From Corythucha ciliata (Eukaryota; Arthropoda; Insecta; Hemiptera; Tingidae): DNA of 64,000 nucleotides. The notes under the pieces are model-generated. The model was given only the letters and a program-made list of their open reading frames with translations. It was not told the origin of the DNA and did not search any database. This document shows, piece after piece, positions 45,752-55,900 of this stretch. The stretch covers positions 17,337,009-17,401,008 of the forward strand of contig CM075938.1 in NCBI GenBank assembly GCA_038030265.1. Reading direction: 5' to 3'. Made by a program: the position numbers and the translations under genes. Every line of letters starts with the position of its first letter. Within the stretch, counting starts at the first letter, position 1.

Positions 45752-46144
45752 GGCGGGGTTTCAGGCGGGTCTCCTCGACCCCTTCCCAGTCACCCCTCGC
45801 CTAAACTTCGCACATAAATTTTGGCTCCATTTCTGCATCAATATTCGATTTCAACGCCTCATTTTAATCTTCAGGAAGTTCTACAGTGACGTTAGATCTT
45901 GCTTTTCCAGATTTCATCCCTAAAATTACCTTAAAACACATTCAAGTTGTAAAGTGATTTGGGGTTATTTTAGGGATAAAATTTGAAAAAGCAAGATCTA
46001 ACGTCACTGTAGAACTTCCTGAAGATTAAAATGAGACGTTGAAATCGAATATTGACGCAGAAATGGAGCCAAAATTTATGTGCGAAGTTTAGGCGAGGGG
46101 CGACTGGGAAGGGGTCGAGGAAACCCGCCTGAAACCCCCCCCCC
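45752..46144. mobile_element. Palindromic element with TTAA duplication
   Basis: Arms of about 175 bp around a spacer of about 40 bp, almost perfect reverse complements, flanked by TTAA on both sides (45748-45751 and 46145-46148). Ends are G-rich (GGTTTCAGGCGGG after a G run). piggyBac-type non-autonomous element; no transposase. Confidence 0.75.
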
Positions 46145-46454
46145 TTAATTGACAGCCCTGAAGTACGAATGTGGCGAATGTTTCGTGGACCCAATGGACA
46201 CCTTGGCATGGCTGGGCGGTTCGCAAGTGACAGTGGTGGAGGGTATTTTAGTGCGTGCGGTCCCCGCCTGTGTCTCAGGGACACTTGAATCCCTTGAATA
46301 CCTACTTGCGTACCGAAAGAAAAAATACCCCTCATTTATGTATTTTTAAAATTATTGTATGTAGGTATAAAAATAATGACATAAATATGTAATTTTAAAG
46401 AACCCTTTCCAAGAAAAAGTCGTGGGCACGCCACTGCTCGACATAAATGTAAAT

Positions 46455-46712
46455 TTATTGACTGTACAAATTCTAATAAAAATTTCTGGACGTTTGTGTT
46501 TACACCAAGGAAATTTGTGTCTGACGCTAAATTTCAAGCAATAAGTGTCGCGGGACACTTTCGTGTAAACGCACCTTAGGAATGTATTTTGCGTTGTCGT
46601 TAGTTTTAAGTCGATTGTCTCGACTACGTGAGCGAGCAATTGTGAAACGCATGGGTCGAGGTCGCACAACTGCCTCCCGGAAACGCTTGACTTTGATAGT
46701 TGCCTGGCCCAT
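46455..46712 (-). CDS. Possible small basic protein, 51 residues
   Basis: Exon 1 46712-46575 encodes 46 residues, rich in Arg/Lys (KVKRFREAVVRPRPMRF, ARSRSRDNR) and ending exactly at a GTGCGT donor. A second exon 46472-46455 behind TTTTTATTAG would add NLYSQ and stop, with AATAAA overlapping the stop. The codon pattern and splice fit look gene-like, but I recognise no family and the second exon is tiny, so this is tentative. Confidence 0.3.
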
Positions 46713-47439
46713 TTTTTAAAGATTAATTTTAATTCCAAAACAATAAGCACAGGGTTTTTTATTTTATCTTGCTGCTAACAAGATTTCATTCAGTTTTTAA
46801 CGTACAGAAAACAATGGCGCGTGACCTACTTGAAAAACGGAATTGCTTGAGAAAAGGCACACCCGAGTGATAAAAATGCGTAAAAAAGGATTCAAATATT
46901 TCTCAGATTTTTATTTTGTGTTTGAATTTGTTTGTTCCCCCTCCCCCCTCACGAAGTAAACTCGTTATAGAAGAAGAAGATGAGATTTTTGGTTGTCCTT
47001 ATTCTTGCCTTTCGACAGGATCCGTGCCAGGAAATTTCAATTTTCTTCTCCTCCTGATATTTTAGGGCGCAAACGCTGTCCATTATACTCAGCCTTGTGA
47101 GCTCTCAAACAACCCCATCAGATGACGCGGCTCAAGACCGTCCATTTTTGGCACTGAAACTGTCACGTTGTGAGGGGGCGGGCGACTGATTGATCCAGTT
47201 CTGGCAGGCGTGCTTAATTTTTTAATCAGAAAGTGTATTTTTGTTTGAAGGAGGGAAGAGAATGGACTGCATTGCGACATTATGTTTTTGGAAAATATAA
47301 TAGAAACATAATTTTTAAAAAACCCTGCCGCGAAATATTCAGTATTCGTCCTAACCACGTCAGATCTAGGCAATAATAGAACAGCACGAGGCACAACAGA
47401 ACGTCTCACAAATTGTTCAATTTTTTTCTGTCGGACCAT
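46713..47439. other. No firm gene
   Basis: At 46980 (plus) an ATG opens a short signal-peptide-like stretch (MRFLVVLILAF) which soon hits a stop; a later piece reads GANAVHYTQPCELSNN after a TTTTAG acceptor, but no donor joins them in phase. Possibly a decayed secreted-protein gene. Rest unassigned. Confidence 0.25.
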
Positions 47440-47582
47440 TTTATTCATTGTTCGTCCGATGCCTCCATTAAAGGTTCACAGACCGAATTGCTCACCGCCG
47501 CTCCTGCTTGACAATTTCTGTCGGATGATGACGAAGCTCGAGCTTGTTCGAGCCTCTGTAGAGGCTCGCTCGTCAGTATTCG

Positions 47583-48446
47583 TCAATCGGGATCGTGTCG
47601 TAAATCGATGCGAAGCACTTCGACGGCGACGACGAGGCAAATACTCGAGAGTATCAACTCGACGACGGCCAGTTGAAATCTCGTCGCTCCGTCTCTGCGT
47701 GTGAAGTATAAAATCGAATTGCGGTTACCACGTTGAAAAGTGAATTAATGCGGTAAAAAAGAAAACCTGTTGATTTTTGAAGCTTTCAAGGTGACGATAG
47801 ACTGAAAGAAAAGAAAGCCGAGAAGAGCGCAACTACCAGTCCAAATGAAAAACAAAGGGCAAGCTGTCAACGGTGTCGGTCCTACGACGCGTAAAATCGA
47901 ACCCTCGGGCCATCTGGACGCTCGATATCCTCCGAAACCACGACTCATATGAATACTAGTTCCTGAATGAAAGGAAATAAATTGAATACCACAAACGTTT
48001 TTGTATCGTATAGAGCTTAAAAGAAGAGAAGGAGAAGCTGTTGACCACCCACTTTACCCCTTTGAATGAAGAGATAATTGTAATTGAGCCTTACCGGCGG
48101 CAATCACTGTCATAATCCCAGCGGGAACTCCTACCGCTAAATTAGTTAAATCTCCCTTTTCTTCAATTGCTGCCACTGAGCCCATCACTAACATCGAAAT
48201 ACCGCAAACGATCTGAAACAGAAATATAGACGAGACTAAAAAATTAGGACGGAAAATTGGATGGGGGGGGGGGGGACTCACCTGAAGAACCCTCAAGCGA
48301 AGAACTTTTGAGAACGGATAAACCGCGTCCTCGACCGTACAGAATAATCTTTTGTGTGACGTAAGTTTTGCAACAATCGACGGTAAATGACTGTCACCAG
48401 TTCTTGTTATGGCGCTTGTGACCGACTCCTTGCGGTAGAGAGACAT
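47583..48446 (-). CDS. Four-transmembrane protein of unknown family
   Basis: Four exons, 48446-48282, 48212-48095, 47962-47767, 47694-47583, all with GT-AG ends, join in phase to 196 residues. A cytosolic N-terminus of about 48 residues is followed by helices at about 50-70 (LQIVCGISMLVMGSVAAI), 79-98 (LAVGVPAGIMTVIAAG), 126-152 (CPLFFIWTGSCALLGFLFFQ) and 165-187 (LAVVELILSSICLVVAVEVL), and a short charged tail LRIDLRHDPD. The layout is tetraspan/MARVEL-like, but no signature such as CCG is present, so I name no family. The last exon was found by phase: it supplies the fourth helix that reading through exon 3 would lose. AATAAA (minus) at 47445-47440. Confidence 0.75.
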
Positions 48447-49139
48447 CTGGACCAAAAAAATGAAATTGTTACTCCGATCAATCATAATTTTGCGAGCGTT
48501 TTACACGTTGCTCTATAAAATATTCGAAAAAGCTTTATCGTAAATAAAGAGCGACTCGAGGGCATTGACCCCCTTTTTAACAGTTTTTACAACTCATTTA
48601 CACCTCCTTAAAGAGGCACATTTTTTATTAACCCTCTCAGGCTTACGAGCGCGTGAGCCTACAGTGATTTATGACCGTGTTTTGACTTCCAGCTTTCAGC
48701 GCATAGACGCGAAGATGAGCTCCCCTTTCTCAAATTTTCACGAGACACGAGATCCGTCTAAATCCCCCAAGGAGCACTCCATTATCCGAGAGCTGAAACT
48801 TCCCTTGAAATTAATCGCAGGTTGTTTTGAATGATAGGGGTGGGGGCCTTTTGTTTTGAAAATGACGGAAACTAGTTGCGAAACAGTTAGATTGATTTAC
48901 AAGGGAGCCTTTCACGAGTTTTCTTTGTCCGAGCACTTTTATTGTTAATTACCTACTCAATTTCAAGTCTACAACGCAAATAAACAAATGAAAAATGAAT
49001 AAAGCTTATGGCAGTCTATAAAACTCGCTCCGATTAGTATTATTTACCATTTTTTGTATTATTTACCATTATTTACCTTTTTCAATCAAAAAGAGAAATA
49101 GTTGAGCATGAGGTCGAGGATTTACGTACTGAAAGCAGC
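48447..49139. other. No gene seen
   Basis: Presumed upstream side of the four-helix protein gene. A 89-codon plus-strand ORF at 48565 has no resemblance or splice context and is not annotated. Confidence 0.3.
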
Positions 49140-50560
49140 CCCCAAAAATGTTAATCCAACTCGCAAAATGGCAAAACTGACTATTTAAGCCCGAAAAATA
49201 GTCAAACTGACTATTCGTGCCCTAAAAATACCAAAAATGGCTATATTAACGCCCTAAAACTGGCATACCTACTCGTACAATTTCCTCGCCTTTTCCGGAG
49301 TCAACGTGAGACACGGGACTCGAAACTACCGAACGCTGCCTGTCACTGTCGTTGGCTCTTTATGAGCAGGAAACAGTCATTTTTCGCCCTCCAGAGTCAG
49401 ACGTGTTCAACTGGAAGTCCGCGTGGAGGGCGCAGGGTGATACCCGAGGTTTTGTAACGACAGTCCTAAAGTGGCCGAGGATCATTGCGCGCAGACCTCG
49501 CTGATGAGCCCCTCCCGACTTGATAAACTCGGCAGAAACCAACGACAATAACATTGCAAAACGCTAATTTTGTGCCCGATTCAAGGGGTTAAGTTTTGGC
49601 CCGCGGGCCGACTACATTCCGCATTTTTGACCATTCTCCGCGAGGGACTCATATAAACCGCATCCGGCTTGGTCCTGAAAACCGTTTACGACTGCATTAT
49701 TTTCCTGGTACCGGGCAGTTTAAAAAAAGGCCTTCTGAAATTGGACGAAACGGTGAACATCTATAAGGGGGTTCACGACAAGGTAGATCCGAAAATCGGA
49801 ACGGATCCATTTTTGGCGCATATGCGCACGTTTTCATGGACCGCACGAATTTTCCTGAGGATGGTGGCCCTGAAGTCCGAATGTGTCGGATTTTTTGTGG
49901 ACCCATTGAGCACCTGAGCTTGGCTAGGTGGTACGACAATGACAATGGGCGAGGGTATATTAATGAAGTGTTTGGTGGTTAAAACCCCAACATCTTTTTG
50001 TTCAATTTCTTTTTGAACGTCGGCTGCGGCTCCTAGCCGCAGTATCCCCGATCCCCGTTTCGCCCTCACGGTTCTCATCGGTTTCGGTGATCCGAGACTT
50101 CTTTGACTTGGTTTTGCCGGGTCAGGTCGAGAACCAGGGGCGGGGATCGTAGTGCGGTAGCACCTCCGCTCCTGGGCGGAGCAGACCATCAGCTCCGTCT
50201 CCGGATGAATTGCCGGACTGATGAGACCAGGACCGTGGCTCTGGCAGCCCAAGGTCTGAGGTCGAAACGGAGACCGGACCGCACCCTTTGGTTCATTTTT
50301 TAGATTGTTTGGTGGTTAAAACCCCCACATCTTTTTGTTCAATTTCTTCTATGCCTAGAGGTTTAATGACACGCGACGAACCCTGAAAATAAGATGATGC
50401 GCTGACCCCCCCCCCCCCATCTCTTTTTGGCCTCTTTGGCACATATTCCGTGTAGCCAAAATTTCCGCAAACGGGCTGCCACCAGTCATCGTGACTGCCT
50501 TGAGGTCCGCGAGAAGGAGCCTCGACTTCAAGGGGCGGTATAGCGAGCACTTAGTGGTCT
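49140..50560. repeat. Family D units and locally repeated segments
   Basis: 49140-49290 has a few family D units. 49855-49945 resembles 46150-46240 (both read ..ALK.EC...FVDP...AWLGG in one frame). 49968-50010 and 50307-50347 are near-identical direct repeats (TTTGGTGGTTAAAACCCC) bracketing about 340 bp of GC-richer DNA. The ORFs across this block, up to 159 codons, are not recognised. Confidence 0.45.
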
Positions 50561-50785
50561 TATGAAGCAAAGTGGCACATACACGTCAATTAAGCATTGT
50601 TCCAGGAACTTATATGTATACATAACACGTGGGTCTGAAATCGAAACATGTTCAAAATGACCATTAAATTTGCCCTTAATGACCAAAATCGCTGTCTCTC
50701 ACCTTGGGCGAGAGGTTCTTGAGCTTGAAATGTCTATTTGAGAGGTTTTAATCTGTTGGCAGACCATGTCCTATAGCAACTCTCA

Positions 50786-50923
50786 GGGCCGTATTCAGAA
50801 ACCAACCTTAACCTTTACATCTCCTTTAAGCGCTTTAAAACAGATGACACATTTTTATAAACCATCGCATTTTTCAACTCCTTTAGTTAAGGCTTTGTAA
50901 AGGAGGGTTTCTGAATACGGCCC
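50786..50923. mobile_element. 138-bp MITE with 3-bp duplication
   Basis: Terminal inverted repeats GGGCCGTATTCAGAAACC on both ends, flanked by TCA on both sides (50783-50785 and 50924-50926). Short TIRs with a 3-bp duplication fit PIF/Harbinger-type elements. Non-coding. Confidence 0.65.
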
Positions 50924-51851
50924 TCAAACTCAACATCTTGTATCCTACAGTCTCGAAAAAGTCTCAAGCTGGCCTTCAAAACGGTATTAACGTGACACAG
51001 ATTTTTCATGTTGTGGACTCGATCGACTAATATTGCTTACGAGAGGCTCAAAATCAAGGTTTTAGGAGACATCTTAAATCCAGGCCCAACTAAAGTAACT
51101 AACAAATGAAATTAGTCGATGTGTCCTCAGCTCAGAGTTGACGAATATAGGACGTTAAGGCAGCGCGGATCATTTGTGACGTTGGAAGGGGGTGGAAAAA
51201 TCGTTTGAGACGAAACTTCGTACAATTCCTTATAGATGGACACCTCCCTTCCCTGTTCTTCCGAGTACTACGTCGCTTTTTCTCCCTTCATTCCCTTGGG
51301 TGAGCCTGCTTAAAAATGAGGTTCCATTTATCAGAAAAAGGTATAGCTGGGTGGAGTAGTGATTTGTTGGCGAGCGGGGAGGGGGTGATGGGTTATAAAA
51401 TGGGAACCATCCTATATTGATCGCTTATCTATTTTACATCGGCTGTATTCTTCCAGACCATCAGAAAAGAAGACCTATAGGGATGGTTAAAAAGATGCGC
51501 TGACAAATCTGTTGCGTAATCGTGAAGTTATTATAGTTATTATTATCACCCCCTTCTCTGCCAGCCGAAGAAGAAGAATTGTCACAAAAAAAAAAAAAAA
51601 AAAATCAATGGCCTAAATGAGGGTGCTTTATACAGTCGTTTAGGCACCATTTACCAGCGCATTTTTTCTTTTTTTTGTACAGAAAAGAATACTCCCGTTC
51701 GAGATAATTCTGCAGTTTTTACGGAAATGTAACAGCATGCATCCAAATATGGATTCGGCCTAAAAAGTTCGACCCATAAATTAAACTTGAATGAGAGGGA
51801 GAGAAAAAAATTGTGGTCCCGATAGGGCTGACCAGATAAATGAACTGGGTG

Positions 51852-51857
51852 TATAAA
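51852..51857 (+). promoter_or_regulatory. TATA box of the Gly/Asn-rich secreted protein gene
   Basis: GTATAAAATC 53 bp upstream of the start codon; gives a very short 5' leader. The stretch 50930-51850 before it shows no gene. Confidence 0.6.
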
Positions 51858-51904
51858 ATCGAGAAGGAGAGTTTACAGGGAACCATAAGTCAATTTAATT
51901 AACG

Positions 51905-52970
51905 ATGAGGCTAATTGTGAGTTTTTCCTACACTAAAAATTAATGATTGTTCGCGATTTTTGTAGCACTTTATTTTTTATATTTTTTCCCCTTATTTTTT
52001 TCCTTTATTTCAGGTAGGGTGTTCAGCCCTGCTACTTTTATGTTCGACGTTGAAAACTACGAAAGCCGATGAAACCGGGCTAAGAGACCCGGGCCGAGTC
52101 GTCACAGGCTTAGAACCAGCAAATGCAGGAAGCGTTAGAAATGCAGTAAATTTAGGAGGAGGACGACCCAACCTATCACTCATCGGACTCGTAAGTGGTT
52201 TACTTGAGCTTATTTTGGGCTCCCCCAGCAGGCAAGGCAGACAGACAGGAGGAGGAGACTACGATAATTTGAACAGAACTTCGAGGCAATTGGGAGATTT
52301 AGGGACCGTGCTTGGAGGCGTAGGAGGTGCAGGTGGCATTCAACCAATCGTTGGCGGTGACAACTCTGTCGTATGCGGCATATTGGATCTTCTTTTAGGG
52401 TGCGGTTTCGGTAATTGTCGCAATAAATCTTCTTCGAGTGGTAATAGTGGTAGTGGAGGAGGAGGAGGAAATGGACCCAACACACTCATAGACCTCGTAA
52501 ACAGTTTACTTCAGTCACTTCTGGGCTCTAACAGGGGTGGCAACCAGAACGGTGGCGGTAGAGGAGGAGGTTCTGGTAGCCTCATCGACCTCGTAAACGG
52601 TTTACTCCAGTCCCTTCTGGGTTCTAGCAACGGAGGGAACAACAACAACTACCCGAACAATGGAGGGAACAACAACAACTACCCGAACAATGGAGGGAAC
52701 AACCACAACTACCCGAACAATGGAGGGAACAATGGTGGCAACCAATCGGGCAGAGGATGTAAAAAACCGTGCCAGGGTGGTGAATGTGAGAATTGCAACA
52801 AAGTCATAACTCGCCTCATAGAGCTGATTGAACGAGTTATCCGCACTAATCAAGAGCCGTACCCTCATCGACCATCCATACCCAGACCGACGGCCCCTAT
52901 TGGTTTGCAGCCTCATGTACCCTATGTACCAGATTATCACACAGAACAACCTTATTTCGGGATGATTTAG
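51905..52970 (+). CDS. Secreted Gly/Asn-rich protein with LLGS helix repeats
   Basis: No known family. Exon 1 (51905-51916) encodes only MRLI; exon 2 (52014-52970) joins in phase 0; 322 residues. Signal peptide 1-22 (VGCSALLLLCSTLKTTKA). Four helix-like repeats are spaced through Gly/Ser/Asn-rich linkers: SLIGLVSGLLELILGS (59-74), VVCGILDLLLGCGFGNC (123-139), TLIDLVNSLLQSLLGS and SLIDLVNGLLQSLLGS (about 155-205). Then come about three copies of NGGNNNNYPN, a Cys cluster (CKKPCQGGECENC), another amphipathic helix (VITRLIELIERVI) and a Pro/His-rich tail. AATAAA at 52983. A secreted structural, adhesive or silk-like product is possible but unproven. Related to the gene at 59298. Confidence 0.85.
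52629..52735 (+). repeat. In-frame 30-bp tandem repeat
   Basis: About three and a half copies of a 30-bp unit (GGAGGGAACAACAACAACTA then CCCGAACAAT), one copy shortened by 3 bp, inside the secreted protein gene. Encodes the NGGNNNNYPN decapeptides; near-identity of the units suggests recent expansion and length variation between individuals. Confidence 0.9.
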
Positions 52971-52989
52971 CCTGATAAAATCAATAAAT

Positions 52990-55900
52990 TTACTATATTT
53001 TACCGTGTAAACAATACATAAACCGTTACAATTAGGTCTCCCTTGAGGAGTGCGCTTGCATACCCTGGTTTTGATAGGTCTCTCTGAGTCCCAAAGAACC
53101 TCTCTGGAGATTTTCAGTAACAAAGCCTGCAATTACCCCGGATTTTACCCATGGCAACTGTGAAACGCTGCTCCCCCTTTTTTCCATGTAGCAATAAACT
53201 CCTATTGGTACACGAATCCCAGACAGATCATCTCCCTTCCTCAAACGAAATTATCTTACAAGATGAACTGGCAATCCCCAGATAAAAATCTGTCGTCCAA
53301 TAAAACGAAGATTTTATCGGCCCAACCCAATAAGTCGCAGAAAGGTCTTTTGTGTCCCAGAAAAATTTTTTTTTGCCAAATTGGCAGAATCTGGCATCTT
53401 AAGGTCACGAAACGTGGAACATTGGCCTCACCAGAGAGCCCAGAAAGTATTGTCAAATGTCAATTGAGCCGCAGGGGGGTAATTTTCGTCTTGACGTTCT
53501 TCATGAAGGTCCTTCATTCCCTAGAATATTGGCTATTTCATACCATAACTTCGCGTATTTTCATTCTTTCAAAAACCAAATTCCGTGGTATTGCCTCTTT
53601 CCAGTATACGTTTCTCTAGGTCGAAATACAAATGTGGCTCTTTCAAAATGCAAATTCACGGATTTGTCTCGTTAAGAAACAAAATTTCGTCATTTCTGCT
53701 CTCACACTCCAAATCTGCTTGGGTGATGCAAAATGCTTTTTGTGTTTGGTACTTTGCTGGTGCTTCGGAGCTTTGCTGTCGTTTGGAGCTTTGATGTGGT
53801 TTGGAGCTTTGCTGTGGTTTGGAGTTTAATTGCTGTGATTGGTTCTTTTTTTTTATTTTATTTTTTTATTTTTTAATATTAGGCACTATAGCGAGATACT
53901 AAGACCGTTGTGGGGAAGAAGAGGCATTCAGTTCTATCCCCGGGCTCAAAGCTCGAATATTCTCCCGTCCACGTCCCTGAGGTTGGACCGCCCCGAGCCC
54001 CCTGACAGGGGGGGCCCCCGAAAAGCTTAAACAAGGAAAAATGAGGATTTTTAGGTTCATTGGCGATTTGACTTCTTTCTACGAATTTCAGTCTATATCC
54101 GACCTGGAGAATGTAACGTTACAAGTGATATCAGGAAAGAGTGTGGGCTGACTATTCGATTGAGCCCCCGAGAGTGCTATTCTGGTGGCTGAAATGCAGA
54201 AATTTGCGCCTGCTTGAGGAAAATTCATGGATAAAATAGAGAGAATAGACCGTCCCCAGTTTCGTTAGGTCCTTACAAGCGCAGTAATGTACTGATAGGC
54301 AATTTAGAACTGGCTGACGTGGTAAAAACTTATGAAAATGCGCTAATATTCGTTGCTATAACTGCGAAAAAGCGCTGAATCGTGGTCTCACGATGCAACT
54401 TAGAGACAGAGGTTGAGAAAAAAATCGTCGATTCGAGGTGTATGACGCCCATTCCGCGGATAAAATGTAGAAATCAATGCAAAAGTGTTGTTTTTGGGCC
54501 AATCCCGCGGCTACAATTGAGAATACACGCTACTAATTCAAGTTTGTACAAATTAAAAAAAAGACATCGCGGCTGATATCGACAAAAACAACACTAATTC
54601 GGATTAAAATTGGGTCAAAATGGCAAATTCACAACTGAAATGGCGAAAAGATATGCTAATTCGCTGCAAAATTATCAAAAAACGCTGTTTAACGGCTGAA
54701 ATGGCGAAAAATCGCTAATTCCCGGATAAAGTTGAGGAAAAACGCTATTTCGCGGATATGAAAATGAAGAAAATCACTAATTCCCGGCTGAAATTGAGAA
54801 AACGCAAACCCGTATAGCTTATTCGAGGCTCAAACTGAGAACCAGCGGTAAGCCATAGCAGAAAGTAGAAAAAAATTTCTTATGCGGGGCTAAAATCTAA
54901 AACACAACACGGCTAAAATTGAAAAAATATATTAAATAGGGCGGCTAACATTAAGAAAAACACTAATTTTCAACTCAAACTGAGAAAAAGTGCTAATTCG
55001 CTACTAAAAATGAAATATGTGGCTGAAAATGAGGAAAACAATAATTCGTGGCTAAAATTGAGGAAAAGCGCTAACCCGTGGCAAAAATTGGGGAAAATCA
55101 CTAAAAGTTCGAGGCTAAAACTGAACAATAAACGCTAATCCATAGCAAAAATTGAAGAAAAAAAATGCCAATGTGGGACTGAAATGTGAAATAAAGAAAT
55201 AAAAAAAAAAAAAAAAAACCGCAGCTAGTACTACTAATTAGCCCGGCATAAATAAAATAAAAACTCTAGTTCTCAGCTCAAATAGGGAAAAAGAGCTATT
55301 CCCAGCTAAAAATTGAGGAAAACGCCAATTCGTGGCTAAAATTGAGAAAATTCGCGAATTAACAGGCTAAAAACGCTTCTACGCAGCTAAAAGTGAAAAA
55401 AGCGCTAATTCGCGGCTAAAATTGAGGAAAAAATTTGCGGATAAAGTGTTTAAGAATTTCTAATTCCACCATCTCGCCTTCTGAGGGCAACTTTGTGACT
55501 GAAATTGGGAAAAACGGCAAATTCATGGCAATAAGTAAAAAAAAAAAACACTGATTCACGGTTAGAACTGAGAAGAAGCGCTAATCCATAGTTAAAAACC
55601 TACAAAAGTCACAAATTGTGCAAGTTGTGTAGCTTTTAAACCAATTAAACACATGTTGCTATGTAAACAACTGAACCTGCAAAACGTATTTTATAAAGAG
55701 GAAAAGCCACAAAATTTGCTTTTTCATCAATCGAAAATCTTCGACATAAGGTTTTAAAGGAGCAAATTCCACGAAATTGGGTTTTGAATGAGCTAAAATG
55801 CGTAAAATTGGTTCTTGAAAGTGTGAAAAGCTGCAAAACTGGCGCGTTTGCAAGAGTGAAAATGGCGAAGTTTTGTATTTGAAAATGCTAACCGCTTGTG

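Noticed and set aside
46980..47160. Signal-peptide-like start MRFLVVLILAF
   Set aside because: Stops after about 25 codons and no donor joins it in phase to the GANA-like continuation; kept only as a possible relic.
48565..48834. 89-codon plus-strand ORF
   Set aside because: No start context or relatives; lies in the presumed promoter side of the four-helix gene.
49773..50252. 159-codon minus-strand ORF
   Set aside because: Low-complexity Pro/Arg-rich composition, runs across a repeated segment, no recognisable domain or splice context.
52602..53132. 176-codon minus-strand ORF
   Set aside because: Antisense shadow of the Gly/Asn-rich tandem repeats of the secreted protein gene.
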